This document shows positions 15,118 to 23,008 of a DNA stretch of 25,130 nucleotides, one piece after another. This DNA is from CAZRRV01 sp964602735 (GTDB lineage Bacteria > Bacillota > Clostridia > Oscillospirales > Acutalibacteraceae). The notes beneath the pieces were generated by a model that had not been told where the DNA came from, searched no databases, and saw nothing but the letters and a program-made list of their open reading frames with translations. The position numbers and the translations under genes are program-made. The stretch spans positions 1-25,130 of the forward strand of contig CAZRRV010000023.1 of the NCBI GenBank assembly GCA_964602735.1, written 5' to 3'. Within the stretch, counting starts at the first letter, position 1; every line of letters begins with the position of its first letter.

Positions 15118-16707
15118 CTAAAACCGATTGTAAATGAACTGATTCGCATCGAACCCTATCCCGTATTCGCCGAAAATCACAACCGCGATGAAAAGCCCGA
15201 ATATCACCGCGAACCGGCACGGGTACGGCGCGCGTGACAGCCGTTCGCGCACGCCGCGTTTCCTCTGTAACAGACTCACCGCCATAAGCAGCGCCACACC
15301 GCAAAGCAGAATTGCGACGTCTCCCGCGGTAAGCCCCAGCAGAGCCGCTTTCCCGCCGAAAAGCTCTTTCCATGCCGGCAGATTGAACATACTGCCGAAC
15401 ATACGGAATGTCAGCGGTACATTTCCGTAACAGTCGAACATCCGTATGCAGCTCATAAGCAAAAATGTCCGTATTACGGAAAAACATTTCCACGGGAAAG
15501 AATCCTTTACCTTAAATCTGCCGCGGAACCGGCGGTACAGCGGCTCCAGTTCTTCCGAGATTAAAATAACGGCGCAGTTGCACAGCCCCCACATGATAAA
15601 ATTCCAGCCGGCGCCGTGCCACAGTCCCGTGGCAAGCCATACCGCGATACATGAAATATAAACAGGCAGCCGTTTGCCCGCCTTTTTCCCCAATTTGTTC
15701 CGCGCGAATTTCGAGAGTTTAAGCATCGGGCGGCTTACCGAGAGTGGATAAAATATATAATCGGTGAACCATGTTCCCATGGTGATATGCCAGCGCCGCC
15801 AGTATTCCTTGATGCTTTTTGAGAAATACGGGCGGATAAAATTTTCCGTCACCCGTATGCCCATCGCCTCGGAGATACCTATCGTTATATCGATGCCGCC
15901 GGTAAAATCGGCGTAAAGGCGCAGCGCGTAAAGTATCATTCCGACAAACGCCCAGCCCCCGCTCCACTGTGCGGGGTTGCCGAACATGAGCGACAGCGGC
16001 GCCGCGAGCCGGTCGGCTATCACCAGTTTTTTGAAGAATCCCCACAGCACGCGCTGAAGGCCGAACGATACGGCGCGGCGGTCGAATTGATGAGGCGCGA
16101 ACAGCGATTCCGACAGATCGTCGTACCGGCTGATAGGTCCCTGGATCAGTTGAGGGAAAAACGAAACGAACAGCGCGAATTTGAAAAAATTGTTTTCGGC
16201 TTTGTATTTGCCGCGGTAAATGTCGATCGAATAGCCTACCGACTTAAACACATAAAACGAGATGCCCATCGGCAGCGCTATGTTCAAAAACGAGAGTTCC
16301 GGCCCGCCGAAAAGCGAAAGCAGACGGTTTATATTGGCAATGGCAAAATCGAGATATTTAACCGCCGCCAGCATTCCCAGATTCGCGATAAGGCTTATAA
16401 TCAGAAGCCCGCGCATTTTGCGTTTTCCCGCCTCGCGGAAGGCTTTCCGCTCATCGCGGCTCATGGTATCCCTGTGTTCGGCTATATATTCATCGCTCTT
16501 TTCCCGCAACGTTCCGGTTCGCCGCGCCGTTAAATACGTCGCCGCCGTCGAGAACAGTATGTAGCACAGATTCAGCGGGCCGGAACAGGCGTAGAAAATA
16601 TAACTTGCCGCCAGCAGAAGCGGCCACTGCGCGCTTTTCGGAAGAATATAATACAGAAGAAAAACCGCCGCCGAAAAGAGCAGGAAAGCGTAAGAAGTAA
16701 AGCTCAC
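15118..16707 (-). CDS. dltB: MBOAT family O-acyltransferase (DltB/AlgI-like)
   Basis: A 529-residue polytopic membrane protein that would transfer an acyl group from the carrier across the membrane. Motifs are FFPQLIQGPISRY (183-195), YWRRWHITMGTWF (302-314, His307) and GLWHGAGWNF (361-370) with the invariant catalytic His364. The C terminus GEYGIGFDANQFIY is typical of AlgI-type proteins. At 529 residues it is clearly longer than classical DltB (about 400), so by length and motifs it resembles AlgI/PatA; the DltB role is inferred from the adjoining ligase and carrier genes. It starts 3 bases after the carrier protein stop. Confidence 0.85.
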   Translation of the reverse strand: MSFTSYAFLLFSAAVFLLYYILPKSAQWPLLLAASYIFYACSGPLNLCYILFSTAATYLTARRTGTLREKSDEYIAEHRDTMSRDERKAFREAGKRKMRGLLIISLIANLGMLAAVKYLDFAIANINRLLSLFGGPELSFLNIALPMGISFYVFKSVGYSIDIYRGKYKAENNFFKFALFVSFFPQLIQGPISRYDDLSESLFAPHQFDRRAVSFGLQRVLWGFFKKLVIADRLAAPLSLMFGNPAQWSGGWAFVGMILYALRLYADFTGGIDITIGISEAMGIRVTENFIRPYFSKSIKEYWRRWHITMGTWFTDYIFYPLSVSRPMLKLSKFARNKLGKKAGKRLPVYISCIAVWLATGLWHGAGWNFIMWGLCNCAVILISEELEPLYRRFRGRFKVKDSFPWKCFSVIRTFLLMSCIRMFDCYGNVPLTFRMFGSMFNLPAWKELFGGKAALLGLTAGDVAILLCGVALLMAVSLLQRKRGVRERLSRAPYPCRFAVIFGLFIAVVIFGEYGIGFDANQFIYNRF

Positions 16708-16710
16708 CGG

Positions 16711-16953
16711 CTAATCCCCGTCGATCAGATTTGCGACAAGTTCCGCGATTGCGTCGGCCGAATTGAAATTTTCGGGAACAATTTTATCCGCCGGCACGGA
16801 AACATCCCACGCGTCGCCGATTTCGGAAATTATCGAAACTATATCGAAAGAATCGATAATTTTATCGTCAATAAGAGTCGTGCAGTTTTCGATGTCGATC
16901 TCGGGGTGCAGGTCTTTCAAAATTTCGACGACGGCGTTCCTTATTTCATCCAT
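16711..16953 (-). CDS. dltC: DltC-like D-alanyl carrier (acyl carrier) protein
   Basis: An 80-residue acyl-carrier-like protein. The phosphopantetheine attachment Ser35 is in IIDSFDIVSI. It would hold the amino acid loaded by the DltA-like ligase as a thioester. I prefer ATG 16953 (start MDEIRNAV), because GGAG then lies about 9 bases upstream; an in-frame ATG three codons earlier (16962) has the site only 2 bases away. Either start overlaps the end of the ligase gene, by 8 or 17 bases, so translation is probably coupled. The acidic composition is typical. Confidence 0.88.
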   Translation of the reverse strand: MDEIRNAVVEILKDLHPEIDIENCTTLIDDKIIDSFDIVSIISEIGDAWDVSVPADKIVPENFNSADAIAELVANLIDGD

Positions 16954-18457
16954 TTTCCTCATCTCCGCATTTCCGTTTCAAAAGCGCGCGATCGATTTTC
17001 CCGTTGGCGGTAAGCGGCATCACGGCGAGCTTTTTTACCGCCCCCGGGAGCATATACCGCGGGAGCCTTCCGCGCAAAAACGTTTTAACCTCCGCCGGCG
17101 GAGCCGAGCCGGAATAATAAAGCGTGATTTTATCCGAGTCTCCGTTATATACGCAGGCGCAGAGTGCCACGCCGTCCGCCGCCGCCGCGTTAGCCTCGAT
17201 TTCGCCGAGTTCGATACGGTGCCCCATGTGCTTTATCTGGCTGTCGCGCCGCGAAACGAACACAAGCTCCCCGTATTCGTTGTACCGTCCCAAATCGCCG
17301 GTGCGGTAGACCGTTTCAGGATAGGCTTTGTTAAGAGGGTTCTGCACATACGCGGCGGCAGTGCGCTCCGGGTCGTTGTAATAGCCGAGAGTAACGCCTG
17401 CGCCTCTGATGTATATTTCGCCTTCCTCGGCGGCCTCCCCGCGCTCGTTGACAAGCAGTATTTCGGTATTTCCGAAAGGTCGTCCGACAGGGACGGCTTC
17501 ACCGTCGGAGAGTTCGCGCCCGACACGGTAATAGCAGCACATTCCGGTGCCCTCGGTGGGGCCGTACAGATTCGTAAAAGTCGCGTTCGGAAGAGCGTCG
17601 CGCCAGATCTTAAACTGTTTTGACGGGAAAACCTCTCCCCCGAAAGCGACGGTCTTAAGATACTTCGGCTTTAAGATATTAAAAGCGCCGAGGGATGAAA
17701 TCATCGTGAGAGCGGATACTACCCAGCAGATCGTGTTTATCCTGTGTTCGTTCAAATATTCAATCAGTTTTACGGGGAACATAAACAGACTGCGGGGGAC
17801 GAAATAGGTTGTCGCTCCGAATTTCAGCGTCGGAAAAATTTCTTTCAGGCAGGAGTCGAAATACAGCGGGGCCTGATTCGCAAAAACGGTATTTTCATCG
17901 AATTCCAAAACATCGCTCAACTGTTCGATGTAATCGATAACCGAACGGTGGCATGCCGTAACGCCTTTCGGGACGCCGGTGGAGCCGGAGGTAAATACAA
18001 TATACACCGGGTCGATATCCAGCGCCCTGTCGCGAATGCCGGCAAGAATTTCGCCGTCTTCCACAGCGGCCGCGACAGTATCGTACATCATTATTTTCCC
18101 GCCGAAGCCGAGGCTATAGGCCTTTTGTTCGGTCGCGCGGTCGCATATTATCGCCCGGGCGCGGCAGTTGCCGAGTATTAAGTTCACGCGGGTCTGCGGC
18201 ATATCGGAGTCGATCGGGACATAAAAGCATCCGGCCGTTATCACTCCCAGAAAAGCGACTACGGTTTTCGGGTGCTTTTCCGTAAAGACGGCCACCGGCT
18301 CGCGCGACAGACCCGCCTTTGCCAGCGCCGTTCCCACGGCCCGGCTTTCACGGTAAACCTTTTCAAAAGTGTAGCTTTCGTCGCCGTCCGCGAACGCGAC
18401 TTTATCCGGCACTTTCTTTACGATGTCGTCAAGATACGTTAAAACATTCGTTTGCAT
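16946..18457 (-). CDS. dltA: DltA-like amino acid-carrier protein ligase (adenylation enzyme)
   Basis: A 503-residue adenylate-forming enzyme that would activate an amino acid with ATP and load it on the adjacent carrier protein. The P-loop FTSGSTGVPKG is at 155-165, the substrate-amino-binding Asp201 is in APLYFDSCLKEIFPTL, YGPTE is at 298-302, YRTGD at 384-388, and the catalytic Lys487 is in NGKIDR. Length and context match D-alanine--poly(phosphoribitol) ligase. In Bacillus DltA a Cys in FCGE shapes enantiomer choice; here the segment is FGGE with Gly273. The racemase gene lies 15 bases upstream and dltC overlaps its end. D-Ala is the default substrate but not certain. Confidence 0.87.
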   Translation of the reverse strand: MQTNVLTYLDDIVKKVPDKVAFADGDESYTFEKVYRESRAVGTALAKAGLSREPVAVFTEKHPKTVVAFLGVITAGCFYVPIDSDMPQTRVNLILGNCRARAIICDRATEQKAYSLGFGGKIMMYDTVAAAVEDGEILAGIRDRALDIDPVYIVFTSGSTGVPKGVTACHRSVIDYIEQLSDVLEFDENTVFANQAPLYFDSCLKEIFPTLKFGATTYFVPRSLFMFPVKLIEYLNEHRINTICWVVSALTMISSLGAFNILKPKYLKTVAFGGEVFPSKQFKIWRDALPNATFTNLYGPTEGTGMCCYYRVGRELSDGEAVPVGRPFGNTEILLVNERGEAAEEGEIYIRGAGVTLGYYNDPERTAAAYVQNPLNKAYPETVYRTGDLGRYNEYGELVFVSRRDSQIKHMGHRIELGEIEANAAAADGVALCACVYNGDSDKITLYYSGSAPPAEVKTFLRGRLPRYMLPGAVKKLAVMPLTANGKIDRALLKRKCGDEENG

Positions 18458-18472
18458 CGGGTCTTTTCCCTC

Positions 18473-19192
18473 TTAATATATCAGCCGTCCGTATTCGCTT
18501 TTCAGCTCGCCGCAATACGATACGGCCGTATTCGCCAGAACCTCCAGAACGTCCAGGAACCCGCCCCGGATATTCGCGCTTCTCCGTATAACCGAAAGTT
18601 CCGTACACCCCAAAACGACGCACTCGGCGCCTTTTTCAAGAAGGCTATGAGCGGCGCGTTCGAGCCCTTTCCCGTCGGGAGGCTCCCCCGCTTTCACGTT
18701 GCCGTATATAAGCCGCATTACCTCGCGCCGCCCTGCATCGTCCGGGATTGAAAGCCTTATCCCCGCCTTTGAAAAAGCCCTGTCGAAAACGCCGCTTTGA
18801 ACGGCGCCCTCGGTAGCCAGAACGCCCGCCGATTTCACGCCGGAATCCGCCAGATACTTCGCCGTCTCATCCACGGCGTTGATGACGGGGACGGGAATTT
18901 CCTCCGACAGCGTACCGTAAAACGCGTTGGCGGTAATACACGGCACCGCTATAATGTCGGCCCCGAGCGCCGCGAGTTTTTTTCCGGCGCCGACTATATA
19001 CGGCACGGGATTTTCGTCGCTCTCCCCGAGAATATAGCGTGTCCTGTCGGGGATTGCGGGGCAGCTTAACATATAGGTTTCAATATGCCGGCAGTCGCGG
19101 TCCGCTTCGGTCCTTTCCACCACCATCTGCATAAACAGAGCGCTCGCGGCGGGCCCCATACCGCCGATAACGCCGAGGATCTTTTTCGCCAT
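18473..19192 (-). CDS. Aspartate/glutamate racemase family protein
   Basis: A 239-residue PLP-independent racemase. It starts AKKILGVIGGMGPAAS, the usual N terminus of the aspartate racemase family, and has both catalytic cysteines, Cys85 in VPCITANAF and Cys196 in LGCTELSVI. The first motif is usually PCNTAH; here Asn and His are replaced by Ile and Asn. I chose ATG 19192, with TTGGAG 7 bases upstream; an in-frame upstream ATG would add 29 basic residues unlike the family. It is the first gene of the Dlt-like operon, so it probably supplies the D-amino acid that the next gene activates. Substrate (Asp, Glu or other) cannot be read from the sequence. Confidence 0.88.
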   Translation of the reverse strand: MAKKILGVIGGMGPAASALFMQMVVERTEADRDCRHIETYMLSCPAIPDRTRYILGESDENPVPYIVGAGKKLAALGADIIAVPCITANAFYGTLSEEIPVPVINAVDETAKYLADSGVKSAGVLATEGAVQSGVFDRAFSKAGIRLSIPDDAGRREVMRLIYGNVKAGEPPDGKGLERAAHSLLEKGAECVVLGCTELSVIRRSANIRGGFLDVLEVLANTAVSYCGELKSEYGRLIY

Positions 19193-19457
19193 GGTTTGCT
19201 CCAATACTGTCGCCGGGTAATCCGGCCTGCCGTAACGGCGGGATTTTCGCGCCGGTGCCGGCGGTGAATTTCCGTACATGAAAGCCGTTCGTATGCCGAA
19301 TCCGCCGTATTTTCCGATCTTCCCGGTAGCCGCCCCCGGTTGCGGGCAACTCCGCGTAACCGCGCGGGTGAATTTTCACGGCGCACCGTCTGCCCCTGTT
19401 ATCGCGATATTACGGGGCGCACGGTAAATATACGAGGCGCCCCCGCGGTTATCTCAT
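19193..19457 (-). promoter_or_regulatory. Long structured 5' leader of the racemase-Dlt operon
   Basis: About 265 bases lie between the predicted transcription start and the racemase ATG, with no supportable protein gene. GCGCCCC (minus strand of 19414-19420 as its complement) can pair with the complement of 19437-19443 (7 bp) or, in a competing fold, with 19392-19396 plus a second 5-bp block (19385-19389 with 19421-19425). I do not recognise a known riboswitch or T-box motif (no GGTGG-ACCGCG core). A regulatory leader is plausible but unproven; the sequence is GC-rich, so chance pairing is common. Confidence 0.4.
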
Positions 19458-19463
19458 TAAATT

Positions 19464-19491
19464 ATTATATACACCCGCGCCGTTTTGTCAA
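19464..19491 (-). promoter_or_regulatory. Promoter of the racemase-Dlt operon
   Basis: On the minus strand TTGACA (19486-19491) and TATAAT (19464-19469) are both perfect and 16 bases apart, with a predicted start near 19457. It begins only 27 bases beyond the transglutaminase-like stop, and no terminator is visible between them, so read-through from the topoisomerase operon is also possible. Confidence 0.82.
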
Positions 19492-19518
19492 CACGCGCAA
19501 AACAATCCTTCACGGTTT

Positions 19519-20745
19519 TTATCGGATATCGGGATATTTCGACGCGTCGTATTGATATTCAAACCGCCGTTTCTTTATAAATTCATCGGTAACATAAAAT
19601 GTATCAAGCCCGTAAAACGTATCGTAATGGTACCAGCCCTCGCCTATATTGATTATATTCCAGCAGTGTTTGCTCACCCAGTTTTCGGTCGCCGCCGTTG
19701 TGTATACAACCATGTTCTGTATACCTACGCGCGTAAGAAGATACCTTGCCGCCATCGTAAAGGCGTAACAGTCGCCCTTCTTCTCGTAAAGCCCGCGATA
19801 GGCGCCCTTAACCTCGCTGTCGTGAGGGGAGGAGCCCGTGTCGTAAACATTTGACTTGACCCAAACCAGAATAGCCCGGGCTTTTTCGTACTGCGACATA
19901 CCGGGGGTTATTATCTGCGACAGAACGCGGTCGGCAAGTCGGTTCACAAGATCCTCGGTCGCGTATTCGGCGCCGGCGGGTTTAACATGCACGGCCGCCG
20001 TCGCCTCGGCTTTGTTCCCGGCGGCGTCTTCGGCGGTATATTTTACCGTGTAATCGCCTACGGTGTAAATGTCCACTCCGCCGGTATCGACCGTAAGCAC
20101 GGGGTTTTTATCGTAATCGTCGGTTGCCGTTACGCCCTGTTTGTATGAAACGGAACCTCCGGCATGCATTGTTATTTCCCGCACTCCCGATATTTTCGGC
20201 GGGGTGCTGTCGTTTACGACCTTAACGGGAACCGTAACCTTCGTAATGTTATTCCCCTCGTCAATCACCAGCAGTTTTACATGCGTTTCTCCCACGTTCT
20301 TAAAATCGGGTTCCGACGCGTATTTTACCGTGACCTTCGTCGCGTCTTCGACGCTTTGCAATAAATCGGCGGGTTTTACCTTTCCCGTGGTAAATACCGT
20401 TGCCTCACTGTCCGCCGTTACCCTGGGGCGCACGGTATCGGCGACTGTAAGCGTCGAAAAATATTCTCTGCCGGAAATCGCTATTGTTACCGGATATTTG
20501 CCGATCTTATGAGTATCTACGCCGCTGAGCCCCGAAACCATTTTCACATCCCGGTAATCCCACAGGAGGAAATCGGATAATGTCGGCGGTTCGCCGCCCG
20601 CCTCGATGACCACGCTGCGCCTTAGCCTCGTCTTTCCGTATATCATACCGAAAAAAGTGAGCGCTATCATCAAAACGAACCATACCCGTCTTCGCGCCGT
20701 TATCCTTCGCCCGCGCCGGCTTTTCTTTTCCGCTTTATCACGCAT
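19519..20745 (-). CDS. Membrane-anchored transglutaminase-like protein with Ig-like domains
   Basis: A 408-residue protein with a basic cytoplasmic tail (about 1-20), one membrane segment (about 21-37, VWFVLMIALTFFGMIYG), two or three Ig-like beta domains (about 80-255; for example DIYTVGDYTVKYTAEDAAGN, of the DUF5011 type) and a C-terminal transglutaminase-like domain. The catalytic triad is visible: Cys326 in KKGDCYAF, His360 in SKHCWNII and Asp375 in YHYDTFYG. It is expected outside the cell, acting as a cysteine protease or amide-forming enzyme on envelope proteins; the substrate is unknown. I chose ATG 20745 (GAAG about 9 bases upstream) over an in-frame GTG at 20754. It closely follows the ParC-like gene. 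Confidence 0.82.
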   Translation of the reverse strand: MRDKAEKKSRRGRRITARRRVWFVLMIALTFFGMIYGKTRLRRSVVIEAGGEPPTLSDFLLWDYRDVKMVSGLSGVDTHKIGKYPVTIAISGREYFSTLTVADTVRPRVTADSEATVFTTGKVKPADLLQSVEDATKVTVKYASEPDFKNVGETHVKLLVIDEGNNITKVTVPVKVVNDSTPPKISGVREITMHAGGSVSYKQGVTATDDYDKNPVLTVDTGGVDIYTVGDYTVKYTAEDAAGNKAEATAAVHVKPAGAEYATEDLVNRLADRVLSQIITPGMSQYEKARAILVWVKSNVYDTGSSPHDSEVKGAYRGLYEKKGDCYAFTMAARYLLTRVGIQNMVVYTTAATENWVSKHCWNIINIGEGWYHYDTFYGLDTFYVTDEFIKKRRFEYQYDASKYPDIR

Positions 20746-20760
20746 TTTTATCACTTCGAC

Positions 20761-22992
20761 TCAAAGCAATGATATCTGATCGCCCTGTTCCTCCGCCGTC
20801 GGAAGACTCCCCGACGCGGGAAGCGTGCGGGCGCGGTAACGCCCGGGTTTTTTAAGCATACCCTCGCGGTAAACGGAGACCCCGCTCACGGTCTGACCGC
20901 GCTTTTGCGTCATTACGGCGACGCCCTGTGTGTCTTTCGCCGCTTTCGGCTGAAGCGCGGAGGTATTGAACAGCAGCATTCTGCCCCCGGTGGAGCGGAT
21001 AAGAACGTCGCTGTCGGTTTCCAGCGTCAGAACATCGCAAAGCGGGAATTTATCGCAATACGCCGAAATAAGTTTTTTTCGGTTGGTTTTTGTTATGTAA
21101 GAAGACAGCGGCACCTTCGCGATTCGCCCGTTCGCGAATACAAACAGCAGGAATCCGGAATAATCGCCGGCGGCGGACATGGCAACGGCGGTTTCGCCCT
21201 CGTCCATGTGCAGTTTGCCGGGAACATAATCGCCCAGAACACTCGCTTTGGTATCGTCGAAATCGCTCGCTTTCGCTTTGTACACACGGTGCAGATTCGT
21301 AAAGAACAAAAGCTCCGCGGCGTTAGACGATTCGACGGTCGAAATTATGCTGTCGCCTTCTTTTATTTTCTGTTCCCCGCTCTGCCTTAACGACTGCGGC
21401 GTTATCTTCTTAAAATATCCGTCTTTCGTAAAGAACAGCGTAACGGGGTAGTCGGCTATCTCTTCCGTAAACACGGTGCCGGCGGTGTCACGCTTAATAA
21501 GCTTTGTGCGTCTCGGCTGCCTGTACCGCTTTATAACCTCCTCAAGTTCGCGCTCGATAATACCGTAAATTCTTTTTTTCGAGCTCAGCGCGGCTTCGAG
21601 GTCGGCAACCTCTTTTTCCAGCGATTCGACATCCGCCAGCCTTTTGAGAATATACTCCCGGTTCAGGTGGCGCAGCTTAATCTCGGCGACAAATTCCGCC
21701 TGTGTTTCGTCGATGCCGAACCCTATCATCAAATTGGGTATAACTTCTTTTTCTTCGGCGGTTTCGCGGATTATTTTTATCGCGCGGTCGATATCGAGCA
21801 GAATTTTCGAAAGCCCCCGCAACAGATGCAGGCGTTCTTTCGCCCTGTCGCAGTCGTAGCATAAGCGGCGCCGGACGCATTCGGTTCTGAAAGCCGTCCA
21901 CTCTTCCAGAATCCCGCGCACTCCGAGCACAACGGGCGCGCCCCCTACCAGAATATTGAAATTGCACGCGTAAGAATCCTCCAGCGGGGTCAGCCGGAAA
22001 AGTTTGGCCATAAGCCGCTCCGGGTCGGTTCCGCGCCGCAGATCGATTGTTATTTTCAGTCCGTTCAAATCCGTCTCGTCGCGTATATCGGAAATTTCGG
22101 TTATCCGTTTTTCTTTGCACAAATCGATGACTTTTTCGATTATCGCCTCTACGGTGGCGGTGGGAGGAATTTCGGTTATATCGATACACCGGGCCTTTTC
22201 GTCGTATGACCAGGCCGAACGGATCTTTACGCTGCCGCGCCCGGTTTCGTATATTTTTTCGATTTCCGCGCGGTCGTAAAGCAGCCGCCCACCTCCCGGG
22301 AAATCGGGGGCCGGCAGCGTATCGGCAATTTCGCAGTTTTCGTCGTGCAGATAGTTTATCGCGGTACGGCATACCTCTTCAAGGTTAAATGGGCAGACCG
22401 CGCTTGCCATTCCGACGGCGATGCCCGTGTTGGCGTTTACGAGAACCGAAGGGAATGTTACGGGGAGCAGCACCGGCTCTTTCATGGTCGCGTCGTAATT
22501 GTCGGTAAAGTCGACCGTATCTCTGTCGATATCGCGGAACAGTTCCTCCGCTATCGGGGCGAGTTTGGCCTCGGTATAGCGCGAGGCGGCATAAGCCATA
22601 TCGCGGGAGTAAGCCTTGCCGAAATTCCCCTTGGATTCTATGTACGGGTGAAGCAGAGCACCGTTGCCCTCCGAAAGGCGAACCATGGTTTCGTAAATCG
22701 CCGCGTCGCCGTGCGGGTTCAACTGCATCGTGCGCCCTACGATATTCGCCGATTTCTGTCGCTGCCCGGTAAGCAGCCCCATCTTGTACATTGTGTAAAG
22801 CAGTTTGCGGTGCGATGGCTTAAACCCGTCGATTTCCGGTATGGCGCGCGAAAGTATAACGCTCATCGCGTAAGGCATATAATTTTTTTCGAGGGTTTCG
22901 GTTATCGGCTGATCGACCGTTATCCCCGCGCCGGCTATGTAAGCGTCGGGCGCCGGGCGCCGTTTCGCCGGTTCTTTCTGTTTTTTTGCCAA
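20761..22992 (-). CDS. ParC/GyrA-like type II topoisomerase subunit A (divergent)
   Basis: A 743-residue DNA breakage-reunion subunit. The catalytic Tyr139 is in AASRYTEAKL and the N-terminal core YAMSVILSRAIPEIDGFKPSHRK is recognisable. The quinolone-pocket segment reads NPHGDAAIYETMVR, with Ala97 and Glu101 at the positions of E. coli GyrA Ser83 and Asp87. The C-terminal region is beta-rich, but no intact GyrA box (QRRGGKG) is seen, only QKRGQTV, so topoisomerase IV-like decatenation is more likely than supercoiling. The start is TTG 22992 with AGAGGAGT about 10 bases upstream. It is 16 bases after the ParE-like stop. Family assignment is sure; gyrase versus topo IV is not. Confidence 0.88.
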   Translation of the reverse strand: MAKKQKEPAKRRPAPDAYIAGAGITVDQPITETLEKNYMPYAMSVILSRAIPEIDGFKPSHRKLLYTMYKMGLLTGQRQKSANIVGRTMQLNPHGDAAIYETMVRLSEGNGALLHPYIESKGNFGKAYSRDMAYAASRYTEAKLAPIAEELFRDIDRDTVDFTDNYDATMKEPVLLPVTFPSVLVNANTGIAVGMASAVCPFNLEEVCRTAINYLHDENCEIADTLPAPDFPGGGRLLYDRAEIEKIYETGRGSVKIRSAWSYDEKARCIDITEIPPTATVEAIIEKVIDLCKEKRITEISDIRDETDLNGLKITIDLRRGTDPERLMAKLFRLTPLEDSYACNFNILVGGAPVVLGVRGILEEWTAFRTECVRRRLCYDCDRAKERLHLLRGLSKILLDIDRAIKIIRETAEEKEVIPNLMIGFGIDETQAEFVAEIKLRHLNREYILKRLADVESLEKEVADLEAALSSKKRIYGIIERELEEVIKRYRQPRRTKLIKRDTAGTVFTEEIADYPVTLFFTKDGYFKKITPQSLRQSGEQKIKEGDSIISTVESSNAAELLFFTNLHRVYKAKASDFDDTKASVLGDYVPGKLHMDEGETAVAMSAAGDYSGFLLFVFANGRIAKVPLSSYITKTNRKKLISAYCDKFPLCDVLTLETDSDVLIRSTGGRMLLFNTSALQPKAAKDTQGVAVMTQKRGQTVSGVSVYREGMLKKPGRYRARTLPASGSLPTAEEQGDQISLL

Positions 22993-23008
22993 GCTTTTTT
23001 GACTCCTC

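Noticed and set aside
19193..19457. T-box or known riboswitch in the racemase leader
   Set aside because: I could not find the T-box core or another familiar conserved core; kept only as an unexplained leader.
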